Below, piece by piece: positions 1 to 8,247 of a stretch of 38,106 nucleotides of DNA. The stretch covers positions 1 through 38,106 of the forward strand of contig JAJZRD010000012.1 in NCBI GenBank assembly GCA_021845945.1. Direction: 5' to 3'. The notes under the pieces were generated by a model that had not been told where the DNA came from, searched no databases, and saw only the letters and a list, made by a program, of their open reading frames with translations. Numbering within the stretch: position 1 is the first letter of the stretch; every line of letters begins with the position of its first letter. The stretch is from Chloroflexota bacterium (GTDB taxonomy: Bacteria; Chloroflexota; UBA6077). The position numbers were made by a program, and so were the translations under genes.

Positions 1-2
1 GG

Positions 3-812
3 CGAGAGCACCAGTACGTCCGCCAGATCAGTCGGAGCTACCGGTTCGACCGCATCGTCTCCGACACCCGCTACGGGGTGTTCCTGCGGGAGATCCCCAG
101 CTACTACATAGTCCACTCCCTGCGCCAGATCGTTCCCGGGCGGCCTCGCCATCTGGAGAGGATGGTGGAGCTGGTCCAGCGGGGGCTGCTGGCCGGGGCC
201 CGAAAGATCCTGATTCCAGACCAGCGAGAGAACGGGCTGGCCGGCGACCTCTGCCACGACCTGACCTGCTTCGATGGCACCGATCTGGAGTACATGGGGA
301 TCCTCTCCAGCGTGAAGCGGCGGCCGATGCGGACGGACATCGACTTCTTCATCACGGTGTCGGGGGCAGAGCCCCAGCGAAGCATCTTCGAGAAGATGGT
401 GCTGGAGCAGGCTTACGACCTGGAGGGCCGGGTGGTGGTCGCCCTGGGGAAGCCCGACGTCCCCCTCTCCGTGACCAGCGACGGCCGGGTCGACGTCTAC
501 AGCTACGTGGGGCGAGGGCAGCAGGAAGAGATGATGAACCGCGCCCGCCTGGTGGTAAGCCGATCCGGCTACACCACCATGATGGAGCTGGCAGAGCTGG
601 GCAAGCAGGCGCTGCTGATCCCCACGGTGGGGCAGAGCGAGCAGGAGTATCTGCGGGCCTACCACGAAAGGCTGGGCACCATGCACACCGTAACCCAGCC
701 CCACCTCTCCCTGGTGCGGGATGCCGCGGCGGCGGCCTCTTACTCGGGGATCCCGCTTTCCCACCGGACCGACGAATCCACCAGGAAGTTCTTGGAGGTT
801 GTGGAGGGGTAA
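3..812 (+). CDS. GT28/MurG-like glycosyltransferase, 5' end outside window
   Basis: The reading frame is open from the first bases of the window, so the N-terminal domain is missing; 269 residues are visible, ending at TAA 810-812. The visible part resembles the nucleotide-sugar-binding half of GT28 enzymes (MurG-like predicted glycosyltransferases). It has a beta-strand/loop region VVVALGK, then ARLVVSRSGYTTMMELAELGK, and IPTVGQSEQEYL, which correspond to the usual donor-binding stretch of the family. The protein is expected to act in the cytoplasm or at the inner face of the membrane and to transfer a sugar from a UDP-sugar. The acceptor cannot be told from sequence. The gene converges on fni with an 17-base gap, so it is not part of the hopanoid operon even though it touches it. 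An internal ATG-like start near 78 would cut off conserved sequence and is not favoured. Confidence 0.75.
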   Translation, partial: REHQYVRQISRSYRFDRIVSDTRYGVFLREIPSYYIVHSLRQIVPGRPRHLERMVELVQRGLLAGARKILIPDQRENGLAGDLCHDLTCFDGTDLEYMGILSSVKRRPMRTDIDFFITVSGAEPQRSIFEKMVLEQAYDLEGRVVVALGKPDVPLSVTSDGRVDVYSYVGRGQQEEMMNRARLVVSRSGYTTMMELAELGKQALLIPTVGQSEQEYLRAYHERLGTMHTVTQPHLSLVRDAAAAASYSGIPLSHRTDESTRKFLEVVEG

Positions 813-817
813 CCCCC

Positions 818-838
818 GTGGTGACGACTTCAGTCGCT
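818..838. repeat. Short hairpin repeat at a convergent gene junction, copy 1
   Basis: The core is CGACT-TC-AGTCG (825-836), a 5-bp stem with a two-base loop, preceded by GTGGTGA. It contains the fni stop codon and lies between two converging genes. A copy identical at 16 of 21 positions lies at 11942-11962, also between converging genes. It could serve as a weak bidirectional terminator or be a dispersed REP-like repeat. Confidence 0.45.
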
Positions 839-1870
839 ATCCCACAGCATCCGCGTCCCCTGTAGGGCCGAGATGTCGCCAGCTCCAATGCAGAACATGG
901 CGGTGCGAAGCTCGCGGATGAAGCGCTCCAGCCAGTCGATCACCGCCTCCGCCGACTCCGTGGCGGGCAGCAGCAGCGGCTGGGCTATCCCGACGGCGGC
1001 GGCGCCCAGTGCCAGGGCCTTGGCCGCATCCACGCCTGTTCGGATGCCGCCGGAGGCGATCACCGGGATCTGCCCCGCCGCCGGCACCACCTGCCGCAAC
1101 GACTCGGCCGTGGGGATACCCCACGCGGCGAAGGGCGAGCGGATGGCCTGCTCCCGCGTCACCCCCGCCGACAGCTGCTCAACCATATACCAGGAGGTGC
1201 CTCCGGCTCCGGCCACGTCGATGGCGCCTGCGCCGCTGGCCACCAGCGCCCCGGCGGCTTCCCGGGAAATGCCCCACCCCACCTCTTTCACCACCACCGG
1301 GGCACCCAGTTGCCGGCAGACGTCGGCTATCTTCTCCGTCAGGCCCCGGTAACGGTGATCGCCGGAGCGCTGATAGACCTCCTGCAAGCCGTTCAGGTGC
1401 AGGCAGAGAGCATCGGCCTCGATCATGTCGACCGCCTGTCTGCACTCCTTCAGACCGAAGCCCAGGTTCAGCTGCACGGCCCCCAGGTTCCCCAGCAGCA
1501 GGATGTCCGGCGCGTACTCCCGGACCCGGTAGCTGTCCGCCAGGGTCGGGTCCACGACGGCGGCCCGCTGCGAGCCCACCCCGAGACCCAGACCCAGCCG
1601 CTGGGCCGCCAGAGCCAGGTTCCGGTTGATCTCCGCCCCCAGCCGGCATCCACCGGTCATGGCCGCGATCACCACAGGTGCCCGCAGCCGCTTGCCCAGC
1701 AGGGATACCGACAGATCGATCTCCGGCCAGTCCACCTCCGGCAGCGCCTGGTGGATGAAGCGATATCGCTCCAGGCCCGTGGTGATCCCGCTCGCCTGGA
1801 CGTCGTTGCTCAAGCAGACCTGCAGATGCGCTTCCTTGCGGCGCTCATGAACTGGCGTTCGATCAGCCAT
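830..1870 (-). CDS. fni: Type 2 isopentenyl-diphosphate delta-isomerase
   Basis: This 346-residue, FMN-dependent enzyme interconverts isopentenyl and dimethylallyl diphosphate in the cytosol. Family signatures are in order: MTGG (71-74), VGSQR (98-102), HLNGLQE (158-164, holding the conserved Gln of the HLNxxQE motif), KEVGWG (195-200), GAGGTSW (221-227) and a later GGIRTG phosphate-binding loop. The ATG at 1870 follows GGGAGG by a few bases. It is the last gene of the hopanoid operon, 55 bases after the DUF116 gene. The operon also holds dxs. The MEP route yields both isomers directly, so the isomerase here probably balances their ratio for polyprenyl synthesis rather than being essential as in mevalonate users. 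Length and motifs are normal for the family. Confidence 0.93.
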   Translation of the reverse strand: MADRTPVHERRKEAHLQVCLSNDVQASGITTGLERYRFIHQALPEVDWPEIDLSVSLLGKRLRAPVVIAAMTGGCRLGAEINRNLALAAQRLGLGLGVGSQRAAVVDPTLADSYRVREYAPDILLLGNLGAVQLNLGFGLKECRQAVDMIEADALCLHLNGLQEVYQRSGDHRYRGLTEKIADVCRQLGAPVVVKEVGWGISREAAGALVASGAGAIDVAGAGGTSWYMVEQLSAGVTREQAIRSPFAAWGIPTAESLRQVVPAAGQIPVIASGGIRTGVDAAKALALGAAAVGIAQPLLLPATESAEAVIDWLERFIRELRTAMFCIGAGDISALQGTRMLWDSD

Positions 1871-1925
1871 GGGCCCTCCCTTCAGGGTTGAGAGTAGCCT
1901 CCTCCCATCCCTGCACCCCAGGCAG

Positions 1926-2387
1926 CTAGCCGGCTACCTCGGCTCGACATCCGACACTGATGGTTTCCAGGGCCAGATCCTCGTCCACCTCGGTATCCAC
2001 ACAGCCATCCTTGGAGAGTGGCACGACCACGATGGCCGGCGCCTGCTTCTCGCCGCCCCTGGCGATGGCCCCCACGGCGTCCACCCCCTCTCCCAACTCT
2101 TTGGCGCATGCCACCGCCACTATCGCCCTGGGATCGAGCTCCGTCACGAACCTGACGGCCATGGCCCCACCGGCAGCCACGCAAACCCCCTTGTAGCCCA
2201 GGGAGAGGGCTGCCCGACTGAGCCGGCCCACGGAGCAATCCTCCTGGCAATCTTCGGGACATACGAGACCGCGCTTGGAGAACTTGCCTGGGCAGGTCAG
2301 ACTGGGGCGCATGCAGTGCGATAGCAGAAGGATGCGCGCCGTCGGATCTGTGGCCGCGAGCCTCTCGTATTCCTCGGGGTCGTTCAT
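1926..2387 (-). CDS. DUF116 family protein in hopanoid operon
   Basis: This 153-residue protein is of the DUF116 type; its biochemical function is not known to me. It has a cysteine-rich N-terminal part (C25, C32, C43, C47, C51) followed by an alpha/beta region with glycine-rich turns (VAAGGAMAVRF). The cysteines could bind metal or an iron-sulfur cluster, but that is inference. No signal peptide or membrane segment is seen, so it should be cytosolic. The ATG at 2387 overlaps the stop codon of the cyclase gene (TGATG), which indicates translational coupling. A longer frame reaches upstream into the cyclase gene but lacks family similarity there. Its place between squalene-hopene cyclase and the isomerase suggests a role tied to isoprenoid or hopanoid metabolism. 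Confidence 0.8.
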   Translation of the reverse strand: MNDPEEYERLAATDPTARILLLSHCMRPSLTCPGKFSKRGLVCPEDCQEDCSVGRLSRAALSLGYKGVCVAAGGAMAVRFVTELDPRAIVAVACAKELGEGVDAVGAIARGGEKQAPAIVVVPLSKDGCVDTEVDEDLALETISVGCRAEVAG

Positions 2388-4363
2388 CACAGTGCTCCCT
2401 TCAGGTAAGCGTGATAACGGGCCAACGCCATCAAGGGGAAGTAGGCCCGGTAGAGGTCGTACCGGAGATAGAAGGCCCGGGGGAAGCCGGTGCCGGTGTA
2501 AGGCTCCTCCTCCCACGAGCCATCTTCTCGCTGAGCCCGCAACAGGTACTGGATCCCTCGTTCCACCACGAGGCTGGAGGCCTGGCCGCCGGCCATCAGC
2601 CCAATCAGCGCCCAGGCCGTTTGAGAAGCCGTGCTGCGCCCGGCGCCCTTCCAGCCCAAGTCGGCGTAGCTCTCACAGCTCTCCCCCCAACCCCCGTCGG
2701 GGTTCTGCCGGAAGGCAAGCCAGGAGCACGCCCGTTGGATGTAGCCCTGGTTGGGGTCCCGGTCGGCCGCCGCCAGCGCTGCCAGTACCAGGCCGGTACC
2801 GTAGAGGTAGTTCACCCCCCAGCGCCCGTACCAGGATCCGTCGGCCTCTTGAGACGCCTTGAGATAGGACAGAGCCCGCTGCAGAGAGGCAGGGTCCTGC
2901 TTCGTTTCCCCCAGCAGCTCCACGGCATGAGCCGTGACGTCGGCACAAGTGGGGTCCAGGGGAGACATGAAGTCGGCAAAGGGGATTTGGCTCAGGATGG
3001 ACTTATCGTTATCGCGGTCGAAGGCCGACCACCCGCCGTCCTTGCTCTGCATGCTGGTGACCCAACGGATGGTTCGATCGATGGCTCTCCCCTTGGCCTG
3101 CTCGTGGCCCTCCGATAGTTGCACCCTGCGGAGGGCGCGACAGACCACCGCGCTGTCGTCCAGGTCCGGGTACAGGTCGTTGTCGAACTCGAAGGCCCAA
3201 CAGGCAGGCTCGGTCTTCGGGTTCTTCACCTGCCAGTCACCACCGACGGTGACGTGCTGCGACAGCAGCCAGGAGGCAGCCTTCCGTAGGGCCGGGTGAT
3301 CGGAAGGCAGCCCGGACTCCTCGAGGGCAATTACGCTCCAGGCCGTGTCCCAAACGGGGGAGGTCGCCGGCTGGAGCCGCATCGTGGACTTATCCTCGGC
3401 GATGAACCCCTCCAGCCCCTTGAGCCCCAGCTCCATGACAGGGTGACTCAGAGGGTAGCCCAGGCTCTTGAGGGCTATCAGGGAGTAGATCCAGGGGAGC
3501 ATAATACCGGCCCAGCTCCCATCCGCCTCCTGGTGCTCCACGATCCATTGCTCGGTCTTACGGAAGGCCAAACCGCGAGCGGGTTTGACAGGCAGCTTCT
3601 CGTACAGCTTCAGCAGGGAATCCATCATCAGGAAGAAGGCCTTCCAGCTGAAGGGGTTGCGGATCTTCCCCAGGGAGTAATCCCTCTGCCCCTCGGGCTC
3701 CAGGTACAGCTCGGGCACCTGGGCGTAGTCGGGCACGGGGCAGGTCGGTTTGTTGGTGAGCACCACCGTGAGGGCGACTATGGTGGCCCGGGACCAGCTG
3801 GCGAACTCGTAGATGTTCACGTGGAACCAGTTGGGCAGCAGGATCACCTCGGGAGGCAGGGCCGGGGTCCCCTCCCAGGGATACTGTCCGAAGAGGGCCA
3901 GCCATATCTTCGTGAAGATGTTGGATTTGCAGATACCGCCTCCGAGTAGGACGAAGTTCCGGGCGCGGCGCATGAAGGTTTCCTCGGCGGAAACGCCCGC
4001 CAGCTTCAGGTCGAAGTAGGTCTGAATGCTCACATTCAGATCGCCGGGCCCGCCGTTATGGCTGCTCCAGGAGCCGTCGGGGTTCTGCTTGCTCCTGACA
4101 AAGTTGACGACCTTCTGGCGTCTGACCGGGTCGACGGTGCCCAACACGTGGTACATGAGGGGCACGTAGCCCGCGGACACGGAGACGTCGGCTTCCAGCT
4201 CCCCAACCCAGTAGCCCTCCGGACTCTGAAGCCCCAGTAGATGGGCCTGAGCCTTCCGGAGAGCAGCCTGTACCCCCTCCACTCCCCGCTGCAGAAAGGA
4301 GCCTTGTATCGGGTAATGGGCCACAAACCCGCCGAGCTTCTCCACTTCAGCTCGCGTATCCAT
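2387..4363 (-). CDS. shc: Squalene-hopene cyclase
   Basis: This 658-residue enzyme cyclises squalene to hopene (and diplopterol) at the membrane surface. The catalytic acid motif DxDD is present as DLDD (400-403) inside a DNDLYPDLDDSAVV context. Multiple QW-type repeats are visible, for example DGSWS near 97, DGSWAG near 281, DGGWSAFD, DGSWYGRWG, PDGGWGES and REDGSWEEE. The length matches bacterial cyclases (about 630-720). The start ATG at 4363 lies inside the end of hpnA (17-base overlap), and the stop overlaps the DUF116 start, so the three genes are translationally linked. The N-terminus has no signal peptide, as expected for a monotopic enzyme. No base-composition or frame anomaly is seen. 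Confidence 0.96.
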   Translation of the reverse strand: MDTRAEVEKLGGFVAHYPIQGSFLQRGVEGVQAALRKAQAHLLGLQSPEGYWVGELEADVSVSAGYVPLMYHVLGTVDPVRRQKVVNFVRSKQNPDGSWSSHNGGPGDLNVSIQTYFDLKLAGVSAEETFMRRARNFVLLGGGICKSNIFTKIWLALFGQYPWEGTPALPPEVILLPNWFHVNIYEFASWSRATIVALTVVLTNKPTCPVPDYAQVPELYLEPEGQRDYSLGKIRNPFSWKAFFLMMDSLLKLYEKLPVKPARGLAFRKTEQWIVEHQEADGSWAGIMLPWIYSLIALKSLGYPLSHPVMELGLKGLEGFIAEDKSTMRLQPATSPVWDTAWSVIALEESGLPSDHPALRKAASWLLSQHVTVGGDWQVKNPKTEPACWAFEFDNDLYPDLDDSAVVCRALRRVQLSEGHEQAKGRAIDRTIRWVTSMQSKDGGWSAFDRDNDKSILSQIPFADFMSPLDPTCADVTAHAVELLGETKQDPASLQRALSYLKASQEADGSWYGRWGVNYLYGTGLVLAALAAADRDPNQGYIQRACSWLAFRQNPDGGWGESCESYADLGWKGAGRSTASQTAWALIGLMAGGQASSLVVERGIQYLLRAQREDGSWEEEPYTGTGFPRAFYLRYDLYRAYFPLMALARYHAYLKGAL

Positions 4364-5336
4364 TTGCTCTGAACCACCTCACCGCGTTCTCCAGGGCTCC
4401 CTCCACCGGCGTCTGAGGCAGCCCCAACTCCTTCACGGCCTTGGAGCAGTCGAAGTGTCTGAAGTGCCCCGCCGTCTTGACCGCCGCCACCGGGATCCTG
4501 GGCGGCTTTCCCGTCACCTTTCTAGCGACGAATTCGTCGACCTGCGCGGCCCCCAGGGCCAGCCAGAGAGGTAACCTCACCCGGGGAGCCGGAAGGCCCG
4601 TTATCTTCGCCAGGGCCTCCAGGATCTCCTTCAAGGTGAGATTCCTGTTTCCCAGGAGGTACCTTTCTCCGATCCGGCCCTTCTCCAGGGCCAGCAGGTG
4701 CCCCCGAGCCACGTCCCTGACGTCCACCAGGTTCAGTCCGGTATTCACGTAAGCTGGCATACGCCGGTTGAGGAAATCGACGATGATCTGCCCGGTGGGC
4801 GTCGGTTTCACGTCCCCAGGGCCGACGGGCGTGGTGGGGTTGACCACCACCAGGGGAAGTCCCCCCGAGCAGGCCCGCAGCGCCACCTGCTCTGCCTGCA
4901 GTTTCGATCTCTTGTAGTGGCCCGAAAGGTGGCTGGGGTGTGATACCCGCTCTTCGGTACCCAAGACACCCTTACTGGGGATCCCGATCGTGGACTCGGT
5001 GCTGGTGTACACCACTTTCTGGATCCCCTTCGCCAGAGCGGCGGAGAGCAGCAGGTCGGTGCCGCTCACGTTGACGTCGTACACCTGCCTGGGATCGGGG
5101 GTCCAGAAGCTGTATGCCGCGGCCAGGTGGAACAGGACGTCACAGCCCTCCAGGGCCCTCTCCAGCGACCCTCTGTCCCGCAGGTCCCCGAAGGCCGGCT
5201 CCACCACCAGCTGGTCGAGGTTCTTTCGATTGCTCTCGGGCCTCACCAGAGCCCTCACCTGGTAGCCCTGGCTGAGCAGCTCTCTCACCAGGTTCGACCC
5301 GATAAAGCCCGTGGCTCCCGTGACCAGCGCCTTCAT
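4347..5336 (-). CDS. hpnA: Hopanoid-associated sugar epimerase HpnA
   Basis: This 329-residue protein belongs to the extended SDR (NAD-dependent epimerase/dehydratase) family and matches the hopanoid-cluster type HpnA. The Rossmann motif GxxGxxG is at G7, G10, G13 (VTGATGFIG), the active-site pair is Y141/K145 (YKRSK), and the upstream serine/threonine is in TSTES (111-115). The conserved VNPTTPVGPGDVKPTPTG stretch typical of HpnA follows. The ATG at 5336 is preferred over a start nine codons upstream because GGGAAAGG precedes it at good spacing and the Rossmann fold begins right after it. Its exact substrate is not settled in the literature I know. It overlaps shc by 17 bases and lies 98 bases after hpnG, the widest gap in the operon. 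Confidence 0.9.
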   Translation of the reverse strand: MKALVTGATGFIGSNLVRELLSQGYQVRALVRPESNRKNLDQLVVEPAFGDLRDRGSLERALEGCDVLFHLAAAYSFWTPDPRQVYDVNVSGTDLLLSAALAKGIQKVVYTSTESTIGIPSKGVLGTEERVSHPSHLSGHYKRSKLQAEQVALRACSGGLPLVVVNPTTPVGPGDVKPTPTGQIIVDFLNRRMPAYVNTGLNLVDVRDVARGHLLALEKGRIGERYLLGNRNLTLKEILEALAKITGLPAPRVRLPLWLALGAAQVDEFVARKVTGKPPRIPVAAVKTAGHFRHFDCSKAVKELGLPQTPVEGALENAVRWFRANGYAS

Positions 5337-5407
5337 CCAGCCTTTCCCACTCCAGCCTGCCATTTATCGAGTCGTGGGGCAGACTCCCTGCCCTAGCGCC
5401 AACTTCG

Positions 5408-5446
5408 CCCGGGATCGCCGGCAGGAGCCGGCTCCTACAGCCCGGG
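5408..5446. repeat. REP-like palindrome between hpnG and hpnA
   Basis: A perfect 14-base palindrome (AGGAGCC/GGCTCCT, 5423-5436) lies in GC-rich dyad sequence and is flanked by CCCGGG on each side (5408-5413 and 5441-5446). It contains the hpnG stop codon (TAG at 5437-5435). As RNA it would form a stable hairpin in the only long gap of the operon. It could pause transcription, protect the upstream mRNA, or simply be a dispersed repeat. There is no U-tract, so a strong intrinsic terminator is unlikely. Confidence 0.5.
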
Positions 5447-6193
5447 TATCAGGGCTCCCAACAGCCTCGTCAGGTTGCTCGCCGCTCGTCGGGAATTCAG
5501 GTAGACGCCGGGCATCTTCGCCAGATCGCCGGGATGGGCCAGGAAGTGAGCCGAGGCCCGAGACCACAGCCATCTCCCGTCGGGTCCCAGGAGCCGGTCC
5601 AAGGGCGGCAGGGCGTCGGCGGGGGTATCGGAGACAGCCCGAACGGCGAGAAAGGGGATCCCCCACGCCAGCGCTTGCGTCGCTACCCAGCAGCTCTCCA
5701 TGTCCACCACCGTGGCCCCACAGCTCTCCCTCAGCGCGGCCCTTTCCTCCCTGCTCCTCACCAGCCTGTCCACCGTAACCACGGTACCCAGCCGCACGGC
5801 GCTCCCGTCCGCCCCCAGCACCCGCTTGGCCAGGGCCAGCATCCTGGGGTCGGAGCTGCAACAACCATCTCCTCCTGGATCGTCGCCCCGATGGAGCAGC
5901 GAGCAAGGGACCAGGTCACCGGCCTTCAAGTCCTCCGTCAGAGCCCCCGCGAAACCGAAGGAGACGATGCCGCCGACCGGGTGACGGGGCAGGAGGTACT
6001 CCAGGGCCTCCTCCACCTGTCGCCGGCCGGGCCCCGTCTGCAACAGCAACAGCTCTCTTCCCGCCAACCTGCCCTGGTGAAGGGACCAGCCGCGCAGGGC
6101 GACGCTGCGCTCCACCGACATCTGCTTTCGCAGGCCGTCCACTTCTACCTTCATGGCCCCCACGAGGGCCACCGGAGGAACCGTCCCGCTCAA
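5435..6193 (-). CDS. hpnG: Hopanoid-associated nucleoside phosphorylase HpnG
   Basis: This protein of about 252 residues is related to the MTA/SAH nucleosidase and purine phosphorylase fold. In hopanoid pathways HpnG removes adenine from adenosylhopane. Visible family features are the N-terminal strand VALVGAMKVEV, the glycine-rich GGIVSFGFAGAL, and VVDMESCWVATQALAWGIPFLAVRAVSD, which carries the nucleoside-binding Met-Glu (DMES) and the catalytic Asp region (RAVSD). The start is uncertain. TTG 6193, just after the hpnH stop, keeps the first beta strand and sits behind a GGGGG stretch. GTG 6172 and a GTG at 6247 inside hpnH are alternatives. Position directly after hpnH supports the assignment. 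Its stop codon lies within a palindromic repeat. Confidence 0.85.
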   Translation of the reverse strand: MSGTVPPVALVGAMKVEVDGLRKQMSVERSVALRGWSLHQGRLAGRELLLLQTGPGRRQVEEALEYLLPRHPVGGIVSFGFAGALTEDLKAGDLVPCSLLHRGDDPGGDGCCSSDPRMLALAKRVLGADGSAVRLGTVVTVDRLVRSREERAALRESCGATVVDMESCWVATQALAWGIPFLAVRAVSDTPADALPPLDRLLGPDGRWLWSRASAHFLAHPGDLAKMPGVYLNSRRAASNLTRLLGALIPGL

Positions 6194-6197
6194 CGGA

Positions 6198-7202
6198 TCA
6201 TGCCCCCGACAGGCTCCACCTGGCCATCTGCCAGAGGTCCACCGCACTCCTGGAGGCCGCCTCTATGGCGCTGGCTTCGAAGCCGGAGTGAACCATGCAG
6301 TTGGTGCACCGGGGATCTCTCCCGACGCCGTAGCTATCCCAGGGCGTCTCCTCCATCAACTGCTGGAAGGAGTCGCAGTACCCGTCGGTGAGCAGATAGC
6401 AGGGCCGCTTCCAACCCTTGGGGTTCCTCGTCGGCGTGCTCCAGGGGGTGCACCGTAGCGTGCGCCTGCCCGCCAGGAACTCCAGGTACGCCGGCGTGTG
6501 GTAGAAGGGGAAGCGCCGCGATTGCTCGTAGATCGGTCCGAAGATCGCAGGAACCTCCTCGCGGGTCAGGAAGATGTCGGCGTCCACCTCCTCGTAACTG
6601 AAGGCCGGCGCCACCATCATGCCGTCCACCCCCAGATCCCTCAGCAAGGAGAAGAAGCTCAGCATCTCCTGGGGATCGGCCCCCTTGAAGACTGTGGTGT
6701 TGGTGCGCACCTGGAAACCGGCACTCTTTGCCGCCTTTATGCCGGCGACTGCCTTGTCGAAGACTCCCCTCTGCCCCGTGATTCGATCGTGGGTATCCAT
6801 GAAACCGTCCAGATGGAAGACGATACTGAGATAAGGGCTCGGCTCGAACAGCTTGAGGGAGTGCTCCAGTGCGATCCCGTTGGTGCACATGTAGACGAAG
6901 CGCTTCCTGTCCACGATCCCCCGGACGATCTCCCGGATCTGGGGATGGAGCAGCGGCTCGCCTCCGGCGATGGAAACCACCGGCGCTCCGGACTCCTCCA
7001 CCGCCGACAGGCACTCCCCCAGGGAGAGCATGCGGCCGCCCATGGCCTTGTCCTCCCGGATCCTCCCGCAGCCCGCGCAGGCGAGGTTGCACCGAAAGGT
7101 GGGCTCCAGCATCAGCACCATGGGGAAGCGCTTCCGGCCGCGCAGCTTGTGGGAGGCCACGTGGCCGGCTACAGACAGGGAAAGCCGCAAAGGGAAAGCC
7201 AT
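6198..7202 (-). CDS. hpnH: Adenosyl-hopene transferase HpnH (radical SAM)
   Basis: This 334-residue radical SAM enzyme joins the 5'-deoxyadenosyl group to hopene (diploptene), giving adenosylhopane, the first step toward extended C35 hopanoids. The [4Fe-4S]-SAM motif CxxxCxxC is C38, C42, C45 within FRCNLACAGCGRI. The SAM-binding GGEPL follows, and the C-terminal half matches the DUF3463 extension, with cysteines in the GYCDSF and PRCTNC regions. The N-terminus MAFPLRLS and RGRKRFPMVLMLEPTFRCN fit the HpnH pattern well. The ATG at 7202 follows GGAGG with six bases between; an adjacent TTG upstream is less likely. It lies 19 bases after the prenyl synthase gene. Confidence 0.95.
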   Translation of the reverse strand: MAFPLRLSLSVAGHVASHKLRGRKRFPMVLMLEPTFRCNLACAGCGRIREDKAMGGRMLSLGECLSAVEESGAPVVSIAGGEPLLHPQIREIVRGIVDRKRFVYMCTNGIALEHSLKLFEPSPYLSIVFHLDGFMDTHDRITGQRGVFDKAVAGIKAAKSAGFQVRTNTTVFKGADPQEMLSFFSLLRDLGVDGMMVAPAFSYEEVDADIFLTREEVPAIFGPIYEQSRRFPFYHTPAYLEFLAGRRTLRCTPWSTPTRNPKGWKRPCYLLTDGYCDSFQQLMEETPWDSYGVGRDPRCTNCMVHSGFEASAIEAASRSAVDLWQMARWSLSGA

Positions 7203-7221
7203 CAATATCCTCCGGTCCAGC

Positions 7222-8247
7222 TCAGAAGTCGCGTTCGGTCAGGAAATGGGCCATCTCCTGAAGGCAATCCACAGCCCAGGGGGAGAGATCCGCCTGGGCC
7301 AACTCCCCCAGCGCGCGGTCGCAGTATCGGGCGGCCATCTGTTGCGCCTCGCCCTCGGCGTCCACCTCTTCCAATATCGACAGCACCCTGTCTACCGCCG
7401 CCCCGTCGATGGCCTCGCCCCCATAGATGGCCACGAGCGCCGCCCTCGCCGGTCCCTCCGCCCTCTCGAAGGCGTGGACGATGGGCAGCGACTTCTTACG
7501 CCGCCAGATGTCACTGCCGACGGGCTTGCCGGTCTTCTCCCCGCTGCCCCAGATCCCCAGCACGTCATCCCGGATCTGGAAGGCAAACCCGAGGTTCAGG
7601 CCGAACAGCCGCAGTGCCCGAACGAAGCCCTCGTCGTCGCTGCCCAGCAGAGCGCCGATCTCCAGGGCGCTGGATATCAAGCTCGCCGTCTTCCCCTCGA
7701 TCATCGCCAGGTAGTCGCTCACCCCCACGTCCAGGCGGTTCTCGAAGCTGATGTCCAGATACTGCCCCTCGATCAGCCTGAGGCAGCTCTCGTCCAGGAG
7801 TCGCTGTGCCCGCAGCAGCTTCTGGACCGGGATGCCCCCCTCGTCCAGTCTCAACATGGTGAGGCTGGCAACCACCCGCATGGCCGTCCCTGCGTTGATG
7901 GCCTGAGGCTTCCCCCACAGGCTCCACACCGTGGGCCGGTGGCGCCGCTCCCGGTCGTCGTCCTGGACGTCGTCGTGGATAAGGGAGAAGTTGTGGATCA
8001 ACTCGATCGCGGCGGCGGCGGGCAGCGTCCTTCGGTAGTCGCTGCCGGCGGACTCGCAGGCCAGCAGGCAGAGGGTTGGGCGAAGCGCCTTGCCCGCTGC
8101 CCCCGAGAGGGGGTTGCCTTTCTCGTCAATCCACCCCATGTGGTATCGCAGCATGTCGTACATGGGCGACCTGTAGCCGGCCAGCGAGGACCGCAGCTCG
8201 GCGTCGACCTCTGCCCGGTACCTGTCGAAGCAAGACGGCAGCGTCAT
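7222..8247 (-). CDS. Polyprenyl (farnesyl/geranylgeranyl) diphosphate synthase
   Basis: This 341-residue trans-prenyltransferase condenses isopentenyl diphosphate with allylic diphosphates. The first aspartate-rich motif is DDVQDDD (92-98), and the second is DD at 227-228 (QIRDDVLGIWG). GQYLD (161-165) and EGKTASL (185-190) are the usual substrate-binding motifs, followed by GSDIWRRKKSLP. The residue five positions before the first motif is Phe87, as in short-chain synthases, so the product is probably C15 or C20. In this operon, farnesyl diphosphate for squalene is the natural expectation. ATG 8247 overlaps the dxs stop (ATGA), indicating translational coupling. Chain length cannot be fixed from sequence alone. 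Confidence 0.92.
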   Translation of the reverse strand: MTLPSCFDRYRAEVDAELRSSLAGYRSPMYDMLRYHMGWIDEKGNPLSGAAGKALRPTLCLLACESAGSDYRRTLPAAAAIELIHNFSLIHDDVQDDDRERRHRPTVWSLWGKPQAINAGTAMRVVASLTMLRLDEGGIPVQKLLRAQRLLDESCLRLIEGQYLDISFENRLDVGVSDYLAMIEGKTASLISSALEIGALLGSDDEGFVRALRLFGLNLGFAFQIRDDVLGIWGSGEKTGKPVGSDIWRRKKSLPIVHAFERAEGPARAALVAIYGGEAIDGAAVDRVLSILEEVDAEGEAQQMAARYCDRALGELAQADLSPWAVDCLQEMAHFLTERDF

